This document shows positions 1 through 7,668 of a DNA stretch of 64,000 bases, in pieces. The stretch spans positions 1-64,000 of the forward strand of contig NZ_JAMFLG010000004.1 in NCBI RefSeq assembly GCF_023502205.1, written 5' to 3'. A program made the translations under genes and the position numbers. Source of the DNA: Aquiflexum sp. TKW24L. GTDB taxonomy: Bacteria > Bacteroidota > Bacteroidia > Cytophagales > Cyclobacteriaceae. The notes under the pieces were generated by a model. That model had not been told where the DNA came from and ran no database searches. It worked only from the letters and a program-made list of their open reading frames with translations. Position 1 is the stretch's first letter. The number at the start of each line of letters is the position of its first letter.

Positions 1-208
1 GAATATCTCAGGGATGGGTGCAGCCCATCCATAGAAAAATCGAACGAGTATGGAAAGCCCTGAAAGGGCGAAATAACCACATCGTCGAGGACAAAAAAAA
101 TTTCCAAAATCCAAAGCCATCATTTCTTCCTTTTTTAAAAATCTCCTATTGACTTCATTTTGTTAATACATACCTTTAAGAAATGAGATTTTTGATTTTT
201 TTCACCAT
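1..208. repeat. Intergenic REP-like hairpins
   Basis: No gene is seen. The stretch holds two hairpin-forming motifs: GGGATGGGTGCAGCCCATCC at 11-30 and GCCCTGAAAGGGC followed by GAAATA at 57-75. The same two motifs recur at 26158-26248, so they belong to one dispersed family in this genome. The remainder is A/T-rich and probably carries the promoter of the cation transporter gene that follows. Confidence 0.7.
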
Positions 209-229
209 TTGGATGATAATCGAAAAAAT

Positions 230-1132
230 ATGAACACAGAAAAGCAACTTCTGAAATTCTCGGTTTATGGCGCTTTGCTTTCTGCACTCTTGGCTGTGGT
301 TTGGGGTATTTTCGAAAACTCCAAAATCATCCTTTTTGACGGCATTTATTCCTTGATCAGTGTAGGGCTGTCCATGATTTCCCTCATCACTGCTTCCTTT
401 ATGGCTAGACAGGATTTTGACCGGTTTCCATATGGCAAAGAAATGATTGAACCCATCATTATCTTGGGCAAATTCCTTGTCATCACCATCCTTTGTCTTT
501 TTGCTTTATTCTCCGGAATATCGACTTTACTTTCAGGAGGACAAGAGGTCAATGCCGGTTCGGGATCGATTTATGCCTTTATCGCCACTTTGAGTTGCTA
601 TCTGGTCCACTTGGTATTGAAAAAGAAACAAAAACACATCCCTTCCGGCCTGATCGAAGCTGAGTCGCAACAGTGGCTGATGGACACTTTTCTCAGCTTG
701 GCTGTATTGCTTGGGTTTTTATTGTCCATCGGATTGGGCTATACCACTTACAGCCATTTGATGCCCTATATGGATCCTCTGATGGTCATTGTGGTATCAG
801 GGTATTTTCTCAAAGTACCGATTACCAATATGGGTTTGCAGATCAGGGAAGTGCTGGATATGAAAGCCGATACCAAATACCTTGATCTATGTCAACAAAT
901 CGTGGAAAGTATTGAAAAGGAATACCAATTTCAGGAGTCGTTTTTGAGAGTTTCAAAGTCAGGGCCAAAACTTTTTATAGAAATAGACTTTGTGGTATCA
1001 CCTGAAGGATGGCAACCTAGCCTTTCGGAACAGGATGGTATCAGGGAAGAAATCCTGACTAAGATGAAACCAATCTCCCTCAAAAAATGGCTGAACGTGG
1101 CGTTTACCAATGATAGGAAGTGGGCGGTGTAG
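230..1132 (+). CDS. Cation diffusion facilitator-type metal efflux protein
   Basis: Predicted inner-membrane cation/proton antiporter of the CDF (cation efflux) family, 300 aa from ATG 230; an in-frame TTG at 209 would add seven residues, but the ATG is preferred. Six hydrophobic segments are visible, followed by a soluble C-terminal domain of about 90 residues (from about LDMKADTKY) resembling the CDF cytoplasmic dimerisation domain. The usual metal site in TM2 and TM5 is only partly present. In 307-aa numbering, Asp44 in FDGIYS lies where the first TM2 ligand belongs, but the residue four later is Ser48. TM5 has QQWLMD, a QxxxD, in place of HxxxD. Metal specificity is therefore unclear. The gene stands alone and is followed by repeat DNA. 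Confidence 0.8.
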   Translation: MNTEKQLLKFSVYGALLSALLAVVWGIFENSKIILFDGIYSLISVGLSMISLITASFMARQDFDRFPYGKEMIEPIIILGKFLVITILCLFALFSGISTLLSGGQEVNAGSGSIYAFIATLSCYLVHLVLKKKQKHIPSGLIEAESQQWLMDTFLSLAVLLGFLLSIGLGYTTYSHLMPYMDPLMVIVVSGYFLKVPITNMGLQIREVLDMKADTKYLDLCQQIVESIEKEYQFQESFLRVSKSGPKLFIEIDFVVSPEGWQPSLSEQDGIREEILTKMKPISLKKWLNVAFTNDRKWAV

Positions 1133-1503
1133 ACAGCAATCGTCACCCTGAGGAACGAAGGGTCTCCTTGTATTGGTTGTATTGGTTGTAGGGGTTGTAA
1201 TGGTTGTAATTGTTGTAATTGTTGTCTGCTTCGCGTTGTCGGGTTGCTAGGATATTGGTTAATGGTTGGTTATTTGGTTATTTGGTTAACTGATTCCGTG
1301 AAGAATTAGCGGTTTCTCATAATCTTGAACCGATGTTAAAACAATTCTCGTTTCTCGCATCTCGCATCTCGCATCAAATCTCTCGTTTCTCGTTTCTTAG
1401 GTCCCTGAGCGAAGTCAAAGGGCTCACCTCTCGCCTCTTAGGTCCCTGAGCGAAGTCGAAGGGCTCGCCTCTTGATTCTTGAAAATTACTGCTACTTTAG
1501 CAC
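1133..1503. repeat. Repeat-rich intergenic spacer
   Basis: This 371-bp spacer has no credible gene. In order it holds a semi-palindrome around CCCTGAGGAACGAAGGG (1145-1166), a TTG-rich microsatellite built on GGTTGTAAT/ATTGTTGTAA (about 1170-1224), TCTGCTTCGCGTTGTCGGG (1225-1243), phrases of the GGTTATTTGG type (1256-1290), CTCGCAT in triplicate (about 1357-1378), and two copies of GTCCCTGAGCGAAGTC(A/G)AAGGGCTC at 1400-1424 and 1442-1466. Related copies lie in the spacers at 27.2 kb and 29.3 kb. Confidence 0.85.
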
Positions 1504-1983
1504 ATGCTCAAAACCCAACATTATCTATTACCCTTACTATTTCTGCTTTTTTCCCTACAGCAAGTCTCCGCTCAATCCAAAGTGAATTGGCACCAAGTTT
1601 CCAAAGTCGTGGACGGGGATACTTTTTGGATTGTCAATGAAAATCAGGAAAGAGAAAAAATCCGTCTGATTGGGGTGGATGCACCGGAATCTAGAAAAAC
1701 TGGAAAAAAAGAAATTGGATACTACGGCAAAGAATCAAAAATCTTTCTTGAACAACTTTTGACAGGAAAAAGGGTGCGGCTGGAGTACGATGTCGGCAAA
1801 TACGACCGATATAAACGCACCTTGGCTTATGTCTATCTTGAAGATGGCACCTTTCTCAATACCTACCTGATCAAAAACGGCTATGCCTCTGTGATGACTG
1901 TTCCTCCGAATGTCAAGCACGCAGATCAATTTGTCAAACTCCAAACAGAAGCAAGGGAGAAAAAACGAGGTTTGTGGAAGTGA
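1504..1983 (+). CDS. Secreted thermonuclease-family (SNase-like) protein
   Basis: A 159-aa Staphylococcal-nuclease-fold protein, expected to cleave nucleic acids in a calcium-dependent way outside the cytoplasm. The first 24 residues form a signal peptide ending VSAQ. The family core is clear: VVDGDTFW carries the first metal aspartate, IRLIGVDAPES carries the arginine and acidic residues of the active site, and YDRYKRTLAYVYL carries the second arginine region. The length fits a minimal single-domain family member. It is monocistronic. The box TACTTTAG, close to the Bacteroidota -7 consensus TAnnTTTG, lies only a few bases before the ATG, so it is not a convincing promoter. Confidence 0.9.
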   Translation: MLKTQHYLLPLLFLLFSLQQVSAQSKVNWHQVSKVVDGDTFWIVNENQEREKIRLIGVDAPESRKTGKKEIGYYGKESKIFLEQLLTGKRVRLEYDVGKYDRYKRTLAYVYLEDGTFLNTYLIKNGYASVMTVPPNVKHADQFVKLQTEAREKKRGLWK

Positions 1984-2063
1984 TTTATCTTAACCTTGAT
2001 TATTATCAGTACTTTATCTCACTGGAAGTGAAGAGTAGATATAAAGTAACCATTTCAAAAAAA

Positions 2064-2090
2064 AAACCATCCCGATTTATGGGATGGTTT
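2064..2090 (-). terminator. Rho-independent terminator for the DUF2383 gene
   Basis: A 10-bp perfect stem, AAACCATCCC / GGGATGGTTT, encloses a 7-base loop. On the minus strand it is followed directly by an uninterrupted U-tract (the A-run at 2057-2066). It lies 15 bases beyond the stop codon of the DUF2383 gene, which reads towards it. Confidence 0.85.
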
Positions 2091-2105
2091 AGGTTGGTCT
2101 AGGAA

Positions 2106-2573
2106 TTAGGCCAAATTCTGATGCAAATCTCTCAATTTTTTGATCTGATTGTGGTCTCCTTTGATAGAAACTCTTTGGTCCATCAGTGTCTGTCTGACAT
2201 CTACACTCATCTCAGCATCTGAGGCAAAAGCCATATCATATGCTTTCAAAGCTGCATCTTCTCCTGATTCGCAAGATTCCAAAGCACTTGTCCTGTCATT
2301 TACCGTAAATACAGATTTGATACTCATCCATGAACGGAAGATTTTGCCTGAAGTCGTAGTCCCGTCTTCCACTTTTCCCCCTAATGACATGATCATGTCA
2401 CCGAGAACCCTGATATGGTCTCTACTGTTGGAAATCATTTTGGCAAAAAGCATCTTCAAATCAGAATCCTGCACCTCTAATGATTCCATTGCATTTTGAT
2501 AGCCTTCAACCCTGTCATTATTGATTAAAACAAGGTCATTGAGTGTGCTGATCAATTCTTCTGAATGTGTCAT
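2106..2573 (-). CDS. PA2169-family four-helix-bundle protein (DUF2383)
   Basis: A 155-aa soluble all-helical protein of the DUF2383/PA2169 family, a ferritin-like four-helix bundle whose biochemical role is not established. Family features are the opening helix ending LNDLVLINNDRVEGY, the paired acidic/amphipathic helices, and the closing helix with VSIKGDHNQIKKLRDL. Members are often induced under stress in Bacteroidota (family knowledge; not visible here). No metal-ligand set is obvious enough to call a diiron site. The gene stands alone, with a strong terminator just downstream and a repeat-rich spacer upstream. Confidence 0.8.
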   Translation of the reverse strand: MTHSEELISTLNDLVLINNDRVEGYQNAMESLEVQDSDLKMLFAKMISNSRDHIRVLGDMIMSLGGKVEDGTTTSGKIFRSWMSIKSVFTVNDRTSALESCESGEDAALKAYDMAFASDAEMSVDVRQTLMDQRVSIKGDHNQIKKLRDLHQNLA

Positions 2574-2951
2574 GATATTTTTATTTAATGTTAGAACTAT
2601 TTATAATTCTATAAGTCCAACATTCAGACCAAGATTTCGATATTCCTTCAAACATGAAAATGCTGTAATATATAACTTGAACTATATAAAAACATCTGCC
2701 AAATGAGGTAAAAAGTCCATAGTCGACAGTCCACAGTCCACAGCCGGCAAATTCGGAATTCAATCCGAGAAATGTCGATAGTCGACAGTCCACAGATGCA
2801 TAAATTGATACGGTTATCCTCTTCTTTGCTAGGGACCCAAAAGGTGTAAGCTTTAGATCAGCTGACAAAATTCAACCCGGATTGAGTTACCCTTGCAGTC
2901 GCGGTGAACCGTCGACCACGGTCTTTTGACAAAAAAATATGCCGCAAAACT
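2574..2951. repeat. Intergenic spacer with TCGACAGTCCACAG phrases
   Basis: No gene is supported in this 378-bp spacer. It contains repeated short phrases: GTCGACAGTCCACAG at about 2720-2737 and again at about 2779-2793, with the related GTCCATAGTCGACAG beside the first. A G/C-richer stretch at 2885-2930 is unexplained. The reading frames crossing it are repetitive and lack protein-like composition. Confidence 0.6.
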
Positions 2952-3521
2952 TCAATCCATATTCAGATTTTTCTTCCTCATCTCTTTCATGTATTTATAA
3001 AATGAAGGCGTCAGTCCTGTCACTTTTTTAAACTGATTGGAAAGATGTGACACGCTGCTGTAGTCCAATTGGTACGAGATCTCCGTCAGATTGAATTCAT
3101 TGTACAACAACATCTCCTTTACTTTTTCGATTTTATTAAAAATGATGAATTGCTGTATGGTGATTCCTTGGACCTCCGAAAAAATATTAGACAAATAGGT
3201 ATAGTCATACCCTAGTTGTTCGCTGATAAAGTCTGAATAATTTATTCTTGGCAGAGATTCCGATTGGTGGATCATTTTGATGATTTCATTCTTGATCTTA
3301 TCGATCAAAATGCTCTTTTTATCATCAAGGAGTTCGAGACCGATTTTTTTTAAATTGATCCTCAATGCATCCTTTTGGGAGGAGGTAATTTTTTCTGCAA
3401 TTTCTACTTCTCCCAGATTGACACTTGAATAGCGGATACCCAATTTATTGAGTTCTTCTTTGACAACCATGATACAGCGCAGGCTGACCATGTATTTGAT
3501 ATGAATTCTAGGGTTTTCCAC
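2952..3521 (-). CDS. AraC-type helix-turn-helix regulator
   Basis: A 189-aa protein whose last 100 residues form an AraC/XylS DNA-binding domain. It has two helix-turn-helix units, the second around LTEISYQLDYSSVSHLSNQF followed by the signature KKVTGLTPSFYK. The N-terminal 80 residues are not a sugar-binding cupin; they resemble a short regulatory domain I do not recognise. It is the third gene of a minus-strand operon after a CheB-CheR histidine kinase and a response regulator (17-bp gap), so it probably acts in the same signalling unit. The start could be either Met1 or Met11. Confidence 0.8.
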   Translation of the reverse strand: MENPRIHIKYMVSLRCIMVVKEELNKLGIRYSSVNLGEVEIAEKITSSQKDALRINLKKIGLELLDDKKSILIDKIKNEIIKMIHQSESLPRINYSDFISEQLGYDYTYLSNIFSEVQGITIQQFIIFNKIEKVKEMLLYNEFNLTEISYQLDYSSVSHLSNQFKKVTGLTPSFYKYMKEMRKKNLNMD

Positions 3522-3538
3522 TTTTTAGAGTTATTTGA

Positions 3539-3991
3539 TTATTCGGCCATCAATAGGAAATTGTCTTTATTGAAAGGCGGGTCTTGGTACACATTGGCAT
3601 AAACGATGGCTTTTTCCAACACCTTTTTCAATTTTTGAAAATCGTTGGGCTTATGGATATAGACATTGGCACCATTGAGAAAAGTCGCCTCCATGTCATT
3701 TTCCGAAGAAGAGGTGGAATAGATAGCAACTGAAATCTCTTTGAATTTTTTGTCCGCCCGGATTTCCTTCAAGCATTCTATCCCGTTTTTTCTTGGCATA
3801 TTGATGTCGAGAAAGAGGATATGTGGAAGGTTTTCGGTTTTGGCATTATGCAAAAGATGCATGAGTTCGTCACCGTCATTGACCGTATTGACGTAAGCAC
3901 CGACTTTCAATTCGTCAAAAGCCTCTCTAAACAAGAGTCTATCTGCTTCATCATCGTCTGCTAGTAGTATTTTTATGGATTTTACACTCAT
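3539..3991 (-). CDS. Single-domain response regulator
   Basis: A 150-aa CheY-like receiver with no output domain. The acidic pocket is in ILLADDDEADR, the phospho-acceptor aspartate in LFLDINMPRKNG, the conserved Ser/Thr region around AIYSTSSSEND, and the lysine in IHKPND. Its start codon overlaps the stop codon of the upstream CheB-CheR-kinase gene by one base (TAATG arrangement), so the two are probably translationally coupled and the receiver is the likely phosphotransfer partner of that kinase. With no effector domain it must act by protein contact. Confidence 0.92.
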   Translation of the reverse strand: MSVKSIKILLADDDEADRLLFREAFDELKVGAYVNTVNDGDELMHLLHNAKTENLPHILFLDINMPRKNGIECLKEIRADKKFKEISVAIYSTSSSENDMEATFLNGANVYIHKPNDFQKLKKVLEKAIVYANVYQDPPFNKDNFLLMAE

Positions 3992-6900
3992 TATTTCGCT
4001 GGTAAGTAAATATCAAAGATAGTTCCTTTATTTAATTCACTGGTGGCTTCAATGATTCCATTATGGTTTTCGACGATCTTTTTTACGATGGCAAGTCCTA
4101 TTCCCGTTCCCGGGTAATCATCTTTGCTGTGTAGTTTTTCAAATACTTCAAAAATCTTCTTGCTGTAAACCTGGTCAAATCCTATCCCATCATCCGAAAA
4201 CCTAATATGGCAATATACATCTTGTTCCAGTTCCTCAACTGTTTTTATTTTTTCTCTTTTAATAATTTTAGAAGAAATAGTGATTTTGACAGGCCTATCA
4301 GGTTTGGCAAACTTCAAAGAATTACTAATGAGGTTATTGAATAGTTGTCTGAATTGAAAGGGGATCACGCTTACCTTACACATCTTATTGATAGTAAGGG
4401 AGGCTTTTTTTCCCTCTATTACTTCTTTCATTTCCGTCTGTACATCCTTGATAATGTCTTCGAGGGGAAGAGATTCAAATTTCCTTTCAGCAGAATTGAG
4501 ACTTGTAAAGGTCAACAATTCTTCTATCAGCCTTTGCATCCTATTGGCTGACTTCTGCATGTGCTGAAAATAAACCTTGCCGGAAGCCGATAGGTTTCCT
4601 TCCTCTTTTTCAAGTATCCGGTCGGCAAAAGTCTGGATCTTCCTGAGAGGCTCTTGGAGGTCATGACTGGAAACGTAGGCAAAGGCTTCGAGCTCTTTGT
4701 TCATTCTTCCGAGTTCATTGTTTTTTTCTGAAAGGGCTTTATTGGACAGGTGAAGTTGATCTGTTCTTTCCGAAACCGCTTTTTCTAGCTTAAGATTATA
4801 ATTTTTTGTTGCCGCTATGTTCTTGGTATATTCTTCCAATTCCATTTTTTTGGTATGTTCGGCATCGGTGATATCATTGAAGGAAAGTAAGATCAATTGT
4901 TCATTATGGCTCTTTTGGATAAGTCGGCTGGCATTGAGCAAAAAGACTTTCTCGCCAATTCTGGGAAAGGTATGTGTGATTTTAAAGCTATTAAATGAAG
5001 AATTTTTTGGAATAATACGCTCCAATAGTTCCCTCAGACTTGGAATATTCCATTGTTGCTCTTCCAATTCAAGTAACTTTCTGCCATTAATCTGATCCTC
5101 TTTCATCTGGAAAAACCTAAAAAATGAATTGTTAGCTGTCTTTATCCGCAGGTTTTTGTCCAAGATGATCATCGGCTCATGCAGCGTGGCTATAATGGCA
5201 TTGGAATACTCATAGGATTCATTGAGCAGGTCATTCCTGGTCTGTAGTTCTTGGTTGGTAGTGACGAGCTCCTCGTTGGAAGATTCCAGTTCTTCTTTGG
5301 ATGTCTCCAGTTCTTCATTTACCGTCTGTAGTTCCTCATTGCTGGATACCACTTCCTCGTTGGCACTTTGAAGTTCCTCGATGAATCCCTCCTGCTCTTG
5401 GGCCAGTTCCATGGCATCTTGCTGTGCCGAAACCAGATCTTCCTCGAGCTGAGTGATTTTTTGTTCTTTGAATTCTAAAATTGGTTCCTGACCTGTATCT
5501 ACACCTTTCTTATGAGGCATTCTTGCCGCCTGATCATGCTGGGAAAAAATCACCAGCATCAAGTTTTCTTCATAATCAAAATGAAGCGGTGCCACCTCGA
5601 TGCTGATTACAAAATCAATATCATTGATCTTCATTTCAATGCCGCTTTTACGTACAGCTTGATCGGTTTTGATGGATTTTGAAATCAGACTTCTTAAGTG
5701 AAATGCCAGTTCTTTTCTTACCAGCTTCAGGATATTCAATGAAGCTTTTCCTGAAAAATGGCTAAAGTATAGATCGGTTTTTCCCCGAAACTGGATGATT
5801 TCCATCTGTTGATTGATGATAGCACAGGGAGGAAGATAATTATTGACAAGCAATGCATCAATTGCCTGATCCAGACTCTTACTGGTCTGCAATGAGGTCA
5901 TTTTGGCAATACCTGATTTGAAATCAGTACTCGCGGGTGGACTAATAGGTGGTGTATCTCCTTTTGGCATTCGGGAAGTCGGTAACGGTAGCGTGCGTCC
6001 ATCGGCGCTGTTTAATTTTGAATATATTCTATACTTTTTATTGACTTCTGAGAATAGGTTAGGAGAAGCACTGACTGTCTCTGCTTTGCCCAACATCAAA
6101 TATCCTGTATCATTCAATGCGTAATGGAAAGTATATAAAACCCTTTTTTGCGCTGCTGAATCAAGGTAGATGAAAAGATTCCTGCAGCTGATAAAATCGA
6201 TCCTCGAAAAAGGCGGATCCTTCAGCACATTATGAGGCGCATAGACACAGATGTCTCGGATTGTTTTGGAAACCCTGAAATTACTGCCTGATTTGGAAAA
6301 AAAGCGCTGTAACCTTTTGGGGGACACAGATTCCAATTCACTTTTGGTGTATATCCCAACCCGTGCTTTTTGAATTGCTTTTTCGCTCAGGTCAGTAGCA
6401 AACATCTGAATGGGGATATGTTTTTCGGTATTTTCTTGAATTTCAAGAAGCATCATCGCAATCGACAGCGCTTCCTCGCCCGAAGAGCAAGCAGGAACCC
6501 ATACACGAAAGGTGTCTACATCATTTTTTGATTGTAGGAGCTTGGGAAGAAGGGTGTCTTTCAGGTACTTGTAGGTGTCTGAATCCCGAAAAAAGCTGGT
6601 CACATTGATCAGTAAATCCTGATAGAGGATATCCAATTCTTCATTTTTTTCGGCTATAAGGTTGATGTAGCCTTTGAGATCGGTTATTTTATTGAGGAGC
6701 ATCCTTCTGAGTATCCTTCTTTTGATGGTTCTCATTTTGTAAACCGAAAAATCAACTCCTGTGAATGTTTGAAGGCTTTGGATGATGGCTGCCAAATCCG
6801 GATCTTCATCGTCAATCAGGTCTTCTTCCCGTGTCTTGGCAACTGAAATTTTGACAAGAGGATTTTGGCTAAGCCTGTTCAACTCAAGCGCGATGTCTTT

Positions 6901-7506
6901 GGGAGACAATATAAAATCGACAAAACCGGCAGTAATGGCTGATTTTGGCATGCTGTCAAATTTGGCTGAACCATCCTGGGCAAAAGTAAGTCCTCCTTCC
7001 TGCTTGACAGACCTCATGCCATTGGTACCGTCGGTGGCACTTCCGCTTAGGATAATCCCAATTACATTTTCCTTGTGCGTCTTAGACAGAGATGTAAACA
7101 GGATGTCGATAGGGAAATTAAATTTTGGACTTTCAGGTCTTGGGGATAAAATAATATGGTCATTCTCTACAGTAATTTCCTTATCGGGTGGAATGATGTA
7201 AAACGTATCCGGCTTGATCTGAACCTGATTTTTGACTTCGCCAACCTCCATTGTGGTAATCTTTGCTAATAATGGGGTCAGCATACTCTTATGATCCGGA
7301 CTGAGATGCTGTACAAAAATAAAAGCCATTCCGGTGTCGGGGGCCAGATACTTCAACAATTCAGAAATGGCTTCCAGACCTCCTGCCGAAGCACCAATGG
7401 CTACAATCGGAAATTCATTCTTTCGATTAGTTTCTGATACTGCATCCTTTTCAATTGTCGTTTTTTTGAAATTTCCCATGCCTTTTTGTTTTGAAGAATG
7501 AAGCAT
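3991..7506 (-). CDS. CheB-CheR-PAS-histidine kinase fusion
   Basis: A 1171-aa multidomain sensor. In order: a CheB methylesterase domain (about residues 30-220) with the serine motif VAIGASAGGLEA and SGSATDGTNGM; a CheR methyltransferase N-terminal and catalytic domain (about 240-500) with VWVPACSSGEEALS; a coiled-coil linker made of repeating EELQ/SxNEEL units (about 690-760) typical of CheB-CheR-PAS proteins; a PAS domain (about 770-880); and a HisKA domain with the histidine in YVSSHDLQEPLRK, then HATPase with DDGIGF and GTGIGLAIV (to 1171). No membrane segment is visible. It leads the operon with a response regulator and an AraC-type regulator. No chemoreceptor is nearby, so a classical chemotaxis role is unproven. 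Confidence 0.93.
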   Translation of the reverse strand: MLHSSKQKGMGNFKKTTIEKDAVSETNRKNEFPIVAIGASAGGLEAISELLKYLAPDTGMAFIFVQHLSPDHKSMLTPLLAKITTMEVGEVKNQVQIKPDTFYIIPPDKEITVENDHIILSPRPESPKFNFPIDILFTSLSKTHKENVIGIILSGSATDGTNGMRSVKQEGGLTFAQDGSAKFDSMPKSAITAGFVDFILSPKDIALELNRLSQNPLVKISVAKTREEDLIDDEDPDLAAIIQSLQTFTGVDFSVYKMRTIKRRILRRMLLNKITDLKGYINLIAEKNEELDILYQDLLINVTSFFRDSDTYKYLKDTLLPKLLQSKNDVDTFRVWVPACSSGEEALSIAMMLLEIQENTEKHIPIQMFATDLSEKAIQKARVGIYTKSELESVSPKRLQRFFSKSGSNFRVSKTIRDICVYAPHNVLKDPPFSRIDFISCRNLFIYLDSAAQKRVLYTFHYALNDTGYLMLGKAETVSASPNLFSEVNKKYRIYSKLNSADGRTLPLPTSRMPKGDTPPISPPASTDFKSGIAKMTSLQTSKSLDQAIDALLVNNYLPPCAIINQQMEIIQFRGKTDLYFSHFSGKASLNILKLVRKELAFHLRSLISKSIKTDQAVRKSGIEMKINDIDFVISIEVAPLHFDYEENLMLVIFSQHDQAARMPHKKGVDTGQEPILEFKEQKITQLEEDLVSAQQDAMELAQEQEGFIEELQSANEEVVSSNEELQTVNEELETSKEELESSNEELVTTNQELQTRNDLLNESYEYSNAIIATLHEPMIILDKNLRIKTANNSFFRFFQMKEDQINGRKLLELEEQQWNIPSLRELLERIIPKNSSFNSFKITHTFPRIGEKVFLLNASRLIQKSHNEQLILLSFNDITDAEHTKKMELEEYTKNIAATKNYNLKLEKAVSERTDQLHLSNKALSEKNNELGRMNKELEAFAYVSSHDLQEPLRKIQTFADRILEKEEGNLSASGKVYFQHMQKSANRMQRLIEELLTFTSLNSAERKFESLPLEDIIKDVQTEMKEVIEGKKASLTINKMCKVSVIPFQFRQLFNNLISNSLKFAKPDRPVKITISSKIIKREKIKTVEELEQDVYCHIRFSDDGIGFDQVYSKKIFEVFEKLHSKDDYPGTGIGLAIVKKIVENHNGIIEATSELNKGTIFDIYLPAK

Positions 7507-7608
7507 TGATGCTTAAGCGAGACGTAATTTATATTAGGGAGACTCTACAGGATTAAGGTACTATTTAAATGGTCTAAATCCGAATGAAGATTACTATTGG
7601 GAGAAAAT

Positions 7609-7635
7609 ACTCAATTCCTTTAGTATAGATTGAGT
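7609..7635 (-). terminator. Possible terminator after the GH13 gene
   Basis: A 7-bp stem ACTCAAT / ATTGAGT with a 13-base loop and T-rich flanks lies 34 bases beyond the stop of the GH13 gene, between it and the CheB-CheR gene. The loop is large and the minus-strand U-tract short, so this is a weak call. Confidence 0.35.
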
Positions 7636-7668
7636 TTTTATAGCTGATAATCAATTAAATATACGCCA

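Noticed and set aside
2581-2868. 95-codon frame in the spacer after the DUF2383 gene
   Set aside because: It covers TCGACAGTCCACAG repeats, and its translation is repetitive.
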